From Litoditis marina (taxonomy: Eukaryota; Nematoda; Chromadorea; Rhabditida; Rhabditidae), in NCBI GenBank assembly GCA_964036275.1, contig OZ038434.1:30396425-30460424 (forward strand): DNA of 64,000 nt, in the 5' to 3' direction. Both the position numbers and the translations under genes were made by a program. The notes under the pieces are model-generated. The model did not search any database, was not told the origin of the DNA, and saw only the letters and a program-made list of their open reading frames with translations. Below, piece after piece: positions 43,001 through 55,000 of this stretch (its first letter is position 1; each line of letters starts with the position of its first letter).

Positions 43001-46000
43001 CTGAAACAAGAAAAATCTCTAGTTTTGCAGTTTTTGAACTAGTTTCTCGAAGGTGAACGAACATTCGAACTAACTTTGCAAGAAATCATTCTCTGCCGGT
43101 GTATTGATTGATGCCAGGTGACCTCCCATACCCTGACAGAGTATCTCTGCCTGAGGGTGTGTGACACCCTCACCCGATACCACCTGAAAACAATATGATG
43201 GCCGTTCAGGGATAGTGTACAAATCCCTGAAGCGAGCAAGTGCCGTAACTAGTTACGTCATATCACAGTGTACTTAATTGTCAGTCTGCATATCTATTCA
43301 CACTTCACTCCATTATAGATTGAACCTAGCATTCAACATACTTATAGTATTGTATTGTTCAACATCTTTTCGCTAATCAATAGGCTATATGCAATCTTTT
43401 CATCTAAGTGACTCATAAATTACAGGCGCCGCCTACAATGAGGAGCCGAGAAGGACTTCTCCCCACGCGACCTGTCGTTATTCTTCGAACGTGATGACCG
43501 GCGGCAGATCAGCGTAAAACCTATGCTGATCTCCTTCTCCTTTACTCTCTTAAGTTAGAACACAACACCGGACCAGCCTTTCCAACTTTTTGTTGGTTTG
43601 GTGAACGTTCCCTATTACTACTACTGTTAAGATATGCAGACTTTTTTATCTAATTCGTATTTTTTCGATAGACCACTCCTTTCTTAAGTTTCGCGTGGCA
43701 CTGTTTTCACTTCACCTCTATATTCAAATCCACTTATGACATACAAATACAGTACATTTGAACATTGACAATACGACACATATTATCACATGGAGAGGTA
43801 GTCAGGTAGCACTTAGCCCCTTTTCCCTCTGTTCGTCGTTGTCTTTGTCGTTGTTCCACTACGACCAATTGAACACCCTGGAATGATATATTTATATATT
43901 CCGGAACTTTTTTTTCCATGGAAATAACAATGTAGAACGGATGGTATTCTTACTTATTTTGTAGACTACTTTGCGAATTACCGTTTCTACGATTGCAGCA
44001 GGGCGAATACTGATAAAATTCGCAGTTCGAACATTTTTTTGCTGTTTCGCCAGATGGCCATTGTCGATCCAGCGCTTTTCGATTGTATTGATTTTAGCAA
44101 TACACATCTTTCACTCTCATGAGAGTACATTTTTGGGATCATACGTAGTTGTGTGCGCAAACCTCTACAGTTCCCTCTCAATTTCACCAATTTCACGTTT
44201 TTTTTCTCACATTTTTCGAGTTTAACGCTATTCGTCATCTCGAAAGTTTTCCGAGGAATGTTGCGTGGGTGACATGTTTATCTCACTGTAAGCTTTTAAT
44301 CTATTATCTGATGCGGGCGATGTGACATCACGAATGAAAGAATGTCTACATTAGCGCCTAATTGATGGGCGGGCTTAAAATGAAAGATATATAAGCCTGC
44401 GGGAGCTGTCGTTTTCATACGCAACCCCGTCGTTCTACGATCGACCCAGCTTACACGTGAACTTGTTAACACTTTTGGTATGGATCCTACGGACCCTACC
44501 CTGCGCTACGAGCGTACTAAAGGAACCAAATTACTAAATGGTTTGGAGGCCTTACTTCTCGAATGTCAAATTTTTGAGAACTGTTGGGAGTTTCCCCAGG
44601 ACAAGACTGCTTTGAAACAGTACTTGACTATACAGGAAACCACCTTGAATAAACTGCAAGATTCGCTTATGAACAAAAACGAAAAAGCAGATCAGTTTCT
44701 AAAGGAGATGTATCATATGATAAGTACTGAGAAAACCAAAGACTTAGCTTTTGGAACATCTATTGAAACTGTTTTCGAAGACTATCTCACCACAAAGGGA
44801 GCGGAAACGATTTTTCTGAGAGTTGACACTATGCTTCGTTTGATGGAAAAACGAGATAGAGAATTGAGCATCCAAGAGTCAATTCTAGATTTGGATAGCG
44901 ATAGTGACGGTGATGATACTACTCCTGGACTTCCTCCAGATAATGATGCACTGTCACTCCTTTGCCAAAAACTGTCTCTGAACCGTGAGATTAAAATACC
45001 AACGTTCACAGGCAATCCTATTGAATGGGAGTCCTTTTGGGACATATTTTGTGCAATGGTTCATGAGAAATCGTACTCTAACATTGAGAAATTGACGATG
45101 TTGTTGGATGCTTGTCAGGGCGAAGCTTCTCGAGCTCTGAAAATGATTCCGCGCAAAGGCGAGAACTACGACGCAGCTATCAAACATCTGCAGAGTCTCT
45201 ATGCGGACAAACGACGTAATCGTGCCTTATTGTACACCCAACTTGAACAACTACCGTGTGCCACTTACGAGATATCGAGCTTGAGAGAAACCTTGAGCGA
45301 TGTCATGGCTATAATTGCGGCAATGACAAGAATGGGAGAAAATTCAGACAGTATATCAATACAGCGTGCAGTCAAATGTTGTTTTCCCACTAGGATGCAA
45401 CGCGAGTTATCCAAAATGGAATTCCGTGACGCTGATACGATGACTATGAAAAAACTTCTAGACAATATTACACGCATGATTAAAGAAATTGAACACGTCG
45501 AATCGGACATACGTGGTGCACAAGATAGCACAAAAACCCATGTTATGCTCTCGAAAGTGAATTCCTCGAAAGACTACACTACCGATCGAGGCGGTTCATC
45601 AAAAAGTTCTGGTTGTCTTTTTTGTGGTATGTCAAATCACAAATCCATTGATTGTCGTAAAGTTTCTGATGTTCGTGATCGACGAAACATTCTACGAGAA
45701 AAACGTCGCTGTTTTCTTTGTCTCTCTGCTACACATATGGTCAATCAATGTAAGAGCGGCAACTGTGGTCATTGTAATAATCGCCACAATATTGTGATCT
45801 GTCCAACAAGGGTGGTGAACAATAACGCCAACAAAACACAGCAGAAAAGTCAGACAAAACAGTCGTACAAGTCTGGTAACTCTGGTAACCAGAAGAACCG
45901 TAACAAAGGTGGTAATCAGAAAAAACAGTCTCATGAGAACAATCAAGGCGCAACAAGTGGTGTACACGTTAATGTGGTCACCGATGGGTCTGAACGTTCC

Positions 46001-49000
46001 ATTACAGATGTTCCTACTGAGAAGGTGGTTAATAATCACATTGCCACGGTTCCTTCGAGAAAAAGGAGTGCACACACTATTTTGATGACAGTCAAAGTCT
46101 TCATTGCCAATAGTTATGGTGTTTCTGTGCCAGTCTATGCCATACTTGATAGTGGTTCGCAAAAAAGCTTCATCACACGTTCACTAGTTGACCGTCTTGG
46201 ATTATCTACAACAGCCTATGGCGATCTTATTATCGCTACCTTTGGTGGACATTCACAAAGGAAGCCTACTCGTCAGGTTAAACTGAATTTGAGTTCGCGA
46301 TTTTCCTATTCTCTACCAGTTTCTTTGCTACTGAATGATTGTCTTACTGACCCGTTCACTATCGAGTCTCTCAATGAAGATGACCTCGGTTATCTTTGCA
46401 AGAATTCTATTGAACTTTCCGATTTGAGTTACGATCGGCATGAAGTACAACCTGAAATTCTCCTCGGGATTGATTACTTCCATCAAATCATTTGTACCGG
46501 TCAACCTACGCATCGTTTACCTAGTGGTTTATATGCTACACCCACACAGTTTGGGTATGTAATTTCTGGTATGATTAGTTCTACACTTCGCAATGAAGCT
46601 TTCGAATGTGAAGACTCCACTCTCAGTCAAAATGTGATACAGACTCTAATGACCAAAATAAACGATCCTGCTGATTACTCAGATCTATGGAAATTAGAAG
46701 CGATCGGGATAACCGATAACATCACTGCAAAAGATGAGAATAAAATGATCATACAGAAATTCAAAGAGTCGGTAACGCTTGAAGATGGTAAGATTTTTGT
46801 GACGTTTCCTTGGAAGGAAAACGCATTTCAACTGGATGATAATTTCCGCATAGCCTTCAGCAGGCTTAAACAACAGTGGCACAATCTGAAGTCAAAACCT
46901 GATTTGTGGGAAAAGTACTGTGAGATAATTCACACGCAATTCAAGTCAGAGATAATTGAAGAAGTTGATTTAGAACAGTCACGGTCTTCTTTGCGGCCCA
47001 CATATTACATCCCTCATCAGGCGGTACTAAAGCCAACAAGTACCACCACCAAAGTTCGCATAGTTTTGGATGCGTCCTCTAAAGGGAAAGGAGCCCTCTC
47101 ACTCAATGATGTTATTCATCAAGGCCCAACAATTCTGCCTGACCTTTTCGGTATGATACTTCGCGCTAGGAAGGAAAACGTTTTGCTAATTGCTGACGTG
47201 GAGAAGGCATTTCACATGATTCATCTTCAAGAAAGCGAAAGAGATGCCACTCGTTTTTTGTGGTTGAAAGACGAATCTCTGCCTCCAACTAAAGACAATA
47301 TTAAAGTTTTCCGGTTTACACGCGTGCCTTTTGGGATAAATGCGTCACCTTTCTTACTGGGAATGTCCATTCAATATTGTTTGACCGTGGATGAACTTGT
47401 CACTACCTACTCTCGATATGAGCGTACTGAACTAGATGAGATATGCAGTGAAATCCGTCAGAATCTGTACGTGGACAACATGTTGCTTGGCGCTGTAGAC
47501 ACTCAGGATGGCATCAAAAAATATGCTTTGAGTAAGCAGCTATTCGAACAGATGTCTATGAATTTGAGAGAGTACAGATCCAACGACAATGAAGTGAATA
47601 CTAGTATCCCCAAGAAAGACTTGTCTGAATCTTGTGATCAAAAACTATTAGGCATTCAGTGGAATACAATGACCGATGAGTTATTCCTGAAGATCAATTT
47701 GTTGAAACATGAAAAGCCTACAAAGAGGAAAATTCTTCAGTCAACACACAAGACTTTCGATCCCGCTGGTTACCTCACTCCCTTGTTGGTCGAAGCTAAA
47801 GTATTCCTCCAATCACTTTGGAGAAAAGACTACCATTGGGACGAACCCCTTCGAGAGTCAGACATCAAAGAGTGGTATACTATTTGCGACAAAGTACAAG
47901 ATACTGCAGTCACGTTGAATAGATGTGTATACCGAAGCGAAGTTAGTGCCTTGCATGAACTTTGTGTATACTCTGATGCGTCCGAGCAAGCATATGCGGC
48001 GTGCGTCTATCTGCGATCGATTACAAACGGCCAGATTACAAGTACTCTATTGGCCTCTCGCAGCCGCTTGGCACCGATTAAAGTTACGGGTGCGCACAAA
48101 GAGGCGTCTATGCCTAGATTGGAACTTTTGGGTATGTTCATTGGATCTAACTTAGCCGATTTCGTTTTAAACGAACTAGGAATTCCAATCACTACTATTC
48201 GCATGTTTTGCGACTCCGAAATTGCGTTACACTGGGTACATTCGGAAAAGGATTTGTGTACATTCGTACGCAACAAAGTACGCTCTATTCGCAAAAAGGT
48301 CTACGACTGGCAAGAGAAAGGTATTACAGTCAAAGTTGATTATGTTGACACTAAAATGAATCCAGCTGACTGTGCGACCAGAGGATTGAGCAAAGATGAG
48401 ATCACCAACCATATATGGTGGAAAGGTCCGGCGTACTTAACGCAAAATGAACAGCTCTGGCCGACCAATAAGTTGAATTTAGTTATGCCACAAGACAGTT
48501 ATGATGTGGAGATTGATGAAAAATCTTCAGTTCAAGTGAATCAGATTTCTACACCAGAGAAGACTAGTACCGATAATTTGCTTCGTTACAACGAACACAG
48601 TTCACTCTGCAATCTAACGCGAACAACGGCAATAGTCTTGCGCTTCATCTCAAAGAAAATTTACCACAAACTATCGAAGGCAACAGGTGAAAATTTACTG
48701 AAACACATACCTGGTCTTGATTCCGTGTCCTTGTTTGGCGGTGTCTCGGCAAAGGATCTTGAAATCGCGGAGGCCACACTTGTTCGAAACGTTCAGAGAC
48801 AACTTTCTGAAACGGAATTGAAACAATACAAGTCTCTCAATGTGCATCCTGACGAGCACGGTGTGTTACGGTGTTACGGACGATTGAGAAAATCCAATTT
48901 ACCTGTCACCACTGTTAATCCAATTTTGATGAACCCCAAACATCGTCTTTCTGACCTGATTATTCAACAGGCTCATCTACTTCAAGGACACACTGGTGTC

Positions 49001-52000
49001 AACGGCACGTTATGTGCAGTACGACAACAATACTGGATCCCTAAGGGAAGACAGCGAGTGTCTACGGTTCTGAAAAACTGCGTCATTTGCAAAAAGCAGA
49101 ATGCACGTCCGTACCTTTATCCTAATATTCCTTGTTTACCATCTGCTCGTGTCACCTCTTCGCGTCCTTTCGGTGCGGTTGGCATTGACTACATGGGTCC
49201 ATTTAAACTGAAAATAAGTGGAGTAACACAGGAAAAATGTTGGATTTGTCTAATAACTTGCATGTCAACGAGAGCAGTCCACCTAGAGGTTGTTCACGGA
49301 CTCTCTGCTATTGAATTTTTGTTTGCGTTCCGGCGGTTCATCGCTCGGCGAGGAATACCAAAACAGGTAGTTACGGACAATGCAAGCAATTTTACTTTGG
49401 GAGCGCAAGTTGTACATTTTGCGGCTCGACAGTGTCACCCAGATGTGTTTCGCTACTTTTCCAAGAAAGGTATCAGTTGGGAATTTATCACCCCTCTCTC
49501 ACCTTGGAAAGGTGGATTCTACGAAAGATTGGTTGGATCAGTGAAGAATGCGATGCGCAAGCTGTTTGGAAAACGAGTGCCATCACAAGATGAGTTTCTG
49601 ACTGTGGTTACGGAAATCGAGGGTATGATAAATTCACGCCCATTGATGTACGTCTCCACTGACCTCAGTCCTACTGATCTTCTCCGTCCAGTAGATTTTC
49701 TTATTCCGAAAACAGATCTCTCGCTCTTCACAGCAGACGATGACGATGAAAATGATAGTGATTACAAGTTCTACACAATCAATACTAGAGAACATGCAAT
49801 TGAGGCTATGAACAAAACTTCTCAGTATTTGAATCATTTCTGGAACATTTGGTCGAATCATTATCTTACTGAACTTCGAACAAACCACAAGTTGCGAATC
49901 AATCAGAAATCATACTGCAGAAAAGTTCCTGAAGTTGGTGAGATTGTTCTTGTTATGGATGACAATCAAAAACGCAATGAGTGGAACTTAGCAAAAATTG
50001 TGGAAATACATTCTAGTGAAGATGGTGAAATTCGCTCAGTCTCAATTCTACTATCTACAAGAAACATTGTCAAAAGAGCAATAAACAGAATCGTACCTCT
50101 TGAAATTTGTGACTCTCGAGAAGAAGATGCTCACAATACGAATACTGTACAAAATGCCGTCGTTCAACCAGGCAACAGGCCAGATAAAACACGGTCTGAC
50201 GCATCAATCAATGGGGGCGGTCGGCGTCTCCAGCCTGCCAGACAGGCTAAGATTGGCGCGCATTACGCTGATTGCGACACTGCTGGCGAGGGAATAGAAA
50301 GAACTGGAGAACGTACTGGTCCCAGAAAAATAGGATCAAGTACCTTATTATACATTGTGAACATTATGATGATGTTCATGTTGCTAATTCCCTCGGTTTC
50401 TACTGGTGGTGATCCAATCCCTCTTGCTATACATTGTATCACTGGCGGTGTCTTCATTTCGAATTCATTCTCAACAGATTCTCTTGAAATCTGCGGTGAA
50501 GCACATTGTCTGCAAGTTGCCAACCCTTTACAAAATGTTACTGTACAATTTCCTGCCGAAATCGTAGTGAACGACTATATGGTACAAATTAAATCCATTA
50601 CAGGCAACAGAACTGAAATTTTCCGACAACAATGCCCATCTAGCCCTTTTTGTGAGATGATCTCATGTGTATGGTGCAGTCACTTGATTGCGAACCCTTA
50701 GTGTTGGCCTAGAGCAGCCATTGGGGTGTCGGCAGTTCTTATCTACGTGCTCATTAGTTCGGTATTGGTACTAGTTTGTTTTGTTCGCAAACTCATACAA
50801 CTGCGCATTCTATGTACTTTCAAACCTCGGCGGAAGACAAGAAAAAACAGTGATTCTATTCCTCTGATTGATATTGAAAACAATAAGATCGAATCGACTC
50901 GAACTCCAAGAAGTTCGACGTTTGTTCGAGTACTGACTCTATGCGCATTATTTTCACTATTGTGCGGCGTTGAGTCTTGCCAAAGTACATTTACAGTACC
51001 CATCACGGATATAATTTGTACAGATAGCCGAAATTGCTCACCACGTCACTCTGCTATTTTAAAAATGAGTACTATGAAATCGGAAGTTTGTGTTCATTTG
51101 AAGCATAACAACGTTCTGATGAGAGAGGTGAAATTCAAATTTCGGAAGGCTAATTTTCACTGTGTAAAAAATTCACGGTATTTTACGAGAGACACTCAAA
51201 CACTCGTAGAGTACAGCAAACGCTGTGCGCGTATGGGTTCCTGTGACGGAGACAAGTGTGGGGCAATACAACCAGACTCGCTGATTCCTGAACTGGAAAA
51301 ATCTAACGGTTATCCCGGAGTGACTTACTGCGCAGAGTCATGCGGAGGTTATGGTTGCGATTGTTTTTTTCCAAGCTCAGGCTGTCTGTTTTATAGAGTT
51401 TATCAAATTCCTTCAAGTGACACGTTATATGAAGTTTTTGATTGTTCGAAATGGTCAGTATTGTTCGAATACGACATAACTATTCAAGACATGTATAAAG
51501 AGCCCGTAACCTACACAGTTTTATTGCGTCCGGACACGGAAAGAACTGTCAAAAATCTGACCATGGAAGTGACAGATTATGCAGTCGACCCATACCCTAT
51601 TTTAGACTCACAGTTTCTTTCAGATAGCGAGAACACTGTGTTACTCGATCGCGACTATAGGTCCGCTTTTACTTGCAAGAACGAGTCCACAGCTACTAAT
51701 ATGAATTGCACTGTTCATGACAACTGCGTTTGTACTGCAGCTGAAACAAAAGTTAACTGTTATTGCAATGACAATAACGTTCAACTACTATTTTCGGACG
51801 TTTCCCGAATCCTACCTATTGTACAACCTACTTTGACAATCGGTTCCATCGGTGACAAGCTAATGGCAACAACTTCTCAAGCTTCTATTGAACTTGGTGT
51901 GCATTTTCCTACTAATATGAGCGAACTCATCCAAATCATTGATTCGTTCACTTGCAACGTGCATGGTTCTGAAATTGTCGGTTGTTACAATTGTTTGCAC

Positions 52001-55000
52001 GGATCTGAGACTAATATCACTTGTACAACATTTGATACAGTGAAAAAGAGTGTCATCGCGGAGGTAGAATGCACTTCACAATCCTTTTCACTTCGTTGTT
52101 CACCATCTGGACTCACGAATCTCATTCGGTTTTCCCATGACCAGGCACGTGTTCGCGAAGAATGCGTTGCTCGTTGTCAAAAAACAATGGCACTATTCCA
52201 GCTAAAAGGGACATTGCATTATGTTCATGGCAATGCCGTGATTCCAGAACTACTTCGAATTGTACATCAAAGGTCACCTAATGGCACGGATTTTCAGTTT
52301 CCCGATTTTCAACACATTTTCGATGTTTTCAGAGAATATGCTATTTTTTCCCTAACTATGACCTTAATCTTACTCGTTTCTCTTTTCATAACGAGTGTGG
52401 CTATAATTGGAATTTTTGGTTACTGTACGGCAACCGATGATCAGGGGCGGAACAATGTTTTCCCAAGTGCGTGGGTATTTCTCATCGCTTTCCCCTTTTT
52501 CTTTATCAAGATATTTTTCCGCATTCTTCAATGCTTGTTGCGATGTGTAGCACGTTTTCTTTCACAATTGTTTCGCATTTTCCTCTCGCAGCCGTTTCGC
52601 ACTCACAACGAGTGAACGATTAACAGCTAGTTTGAGAATGAAAAAATTCTTCATTTTATTCTTCATTCATTCCCTTGAGAGTTAAATTCTGATATTTCTG
52701 ACATTTATAAGATTATTTCACATTTGTTGATTCTACAACTGCATTTTGATAGTTGCTCCTTATATCTCAGAATTTCGAACAATTCGTTCCTTATTTTATT
52801 TGGGGTTTGTGTTGCGAATTGTAACGTCTTCCTTTTGAGGTAACGTACTATGTCTGACCGAATGGACACTGATCCACATCCTCCGAACAAGCTACCATTG
52901 CCACCCCGACCGCCAGCCTTGCCAAAAACTTCCAAGCAGCCAGTGGCTGAACGGCCTCGTAGTGCATCTCCTCCACCCGGACCTTCGAACGTGCCAAAGT
53001 CCCACTTGCCTGGCGCAGACATTACGGCGTTCGACAGAATCCTAGCGGATATGAATACCGAGGTCGGCAACAATTCATTTTTGAATTTAATTTTTTATCA
53101 ATTTATCAAAAATTCAATTTTATCAATTCGGATTTTTTGAGATAAGGCCAATGAGTTTTCCATTGGAAAAAGTCTGGTTTTGGATTTTCATTCGAGTTTA
53201 TCACTTGTCTTTCCATTTCATTTGGTTATTCTTGATCTTCAGATAAGATCGAGATCGCCTTCGAAGACTAGCACTATCAAGAAATCGAAGCCCGCTATTT
53301 CTAAGGCGAAGGTTAGTTTTACAAGATTCTTGGTATTTAAAGGAATATTTGATTTAGCATTTTCCTACAGGAGAAATTTCTCACTCACTTTGTTTTCTTC
53401 CCTTTTGTACCAGACCATTTCATAGTTTCTGTTCTACGTTGGTACTGGATACAATAGATTGACAAACCATAGAGAATGTGTGTTTACGGCAAATTCATTT
53501 CTCGCAGAAATCATGGTTTATGAGTTTTGGTATGCGGAGGATGATACGCCTATCAAACAATATGCTATTTCTGTTCAGCTCATGATTTCAGGCTGAACCG
53601 AATCTCTGGGAAAAGATTCTCCAACTGGAGTCGCGGTTCGAGGTCATTCCTCAACTGGAGCAAAGAATCGAAGAACTGACCCAGTCCCAACAAGCGTTGA
53701 GGGCTCAGATTCCAGATCGCTCAGTTGTGCCCACTCGAAAGGTCGATTGTATCGGGTGCGGAGCTAATCACCATTTCGGTGAATGTGGCATTTATATAAC
53801 TAGACAGTCTCGTTTAGAAAGACTCTTCACTCTCGGCATTTGTCCGTTATGTATGAGAGACGCGCACAGCGATATTACAAGATGTCCTGTTCCAGCTGGT
53901 AAAATTAAAATCAAATGCTATTATTGCAAACAATACGGCCACCCCTCGCCTTTGTGTCCCAAACGGGACTGACTTCTTCTGTGATTGTTAGTTAGATCTT
54001 CGATTTTGTTGATATTCGAAATAGTTTGCCTGTGAAAGTTTTTTTTGACTTCTGTATTCTTCAAATGAGACCACCAGACTCGCAAACAAAGTTGCATTCC
54101 CTTTTTTTTATGACTATCTCCAAAGAGACGTTCCTAGAAAAGTCAAAGAAGACTGCTTCCTTATTTTTTGGAAGTCGCTCAATGCGGCCGGGAATGTCGT
54201 CATTTGTGATGACGAAAGGAGGCGGGTTAAACTTAGGAAACGCGGGCTGGTTGACTCATGCAGGATTGCTTTTGTGTTCTCTTATGATATTATATTGTAC
54301 GGTCGATTGGTTATAATGAATATGTATTTTAAAAGGTGTTGTGTTCTAACTTAAGAGAGTAAAGGAGAAGGAGATCAGCATAGGTTTTACGCTGATCTGC
54401 CGCCGGTCATCACGTTCGAAGAATAACGACACGACCGAGAGGAACGGCTCGAGATTACTTTCTGTCATTTATTTGATCTGTTACATGAATTTATCTTCTT
54501 CCTTGTGTCTGTTCATATATGTGAGCTCGTAGGGATAATACCTACTCGCACACTCATAATTGGTAGCAGCTCTGGTAACTTTTCATCGACCCCTCTCTCT
54601 TTTCTCCTCTAGTAACCCACCCTCCCACCCTTAGTTATGTTTCTCTCTCCTTTAGTGTGCTTGACTCTCTTCGTGAGAGCGTCCCTTTGAGGCGCACCCA
54701 ATTCACCTTTTGCGTTTTCTCTCAACGCCGTCCACGCAATTGGTGAAGCGCCCGGAAAAAGTTGGCCTTACACTGGTTGCGTAGTGAGCTACGGTAAATG
54801 AGTACGTCCCTTTCAGCCCCGTTTTGTGTTGTTCCCTCCCGCTTGTTGTGTTTCAAGGTGGCATTGTCCCACAAGAGAATGATGATAGCTATCCGCTTTT
54901 ACGATGCTCTCGTGGTTGTTCCTAAGTACTTTGGCGCCAATTTAGTACTTTGTGAATGATCTGTTTGCCCTAAAGCTTCTCGTCCCTAATTATGGCGGTG

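Larger units (their letters stand above)
43473..54431 (+). mobile_element. BEL/Pao-type retroelement bounded by terminal inverted repeats (inner element)
   Basis: Perfect 97-bp inverted repeats (43473-43569; 54335-54431) start TGTCG and end CGACA. The 5 bp cgacc occurs on both sides and only once in the uninterrupted LTR, proving a 10,959-bp insertion with a 5-bp target duplication. Inside lie a BEL/Pao Gag-Pol polyprotein, an envelope-like frame, a spliced zinc-knuckle gene and perhaps a small antisense gene. I looked for direct LTRs around the coding block (43570-44480 against 52616-54334) and saw none. TG...CA ends, the short duplication and an integrase fit integration by an RVE-type integrase, as in Ginger-like DNA transposons, but the reverse transcriptase is also intact. 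Identical ends argue for a recent insertion. Confidence 0.85.

Noticed and set aside
45692..46162. 156-codon minus-strand open frame
   Set aside because: It is a shadow of the polyprotein zinc-knuckle region on the other strand and has no motif.
43473..54431. Maverick/Polinton or other large DNA virus-like transposon
   Set aside because: The size, inverted ends and integrase are suggestive, but there is no DNA polymerase B, ATPase, adenain-like protease or capsid gene, the target duplication is 5 rather than 6 bp, and the main frame is a BEL Gag-Pol.
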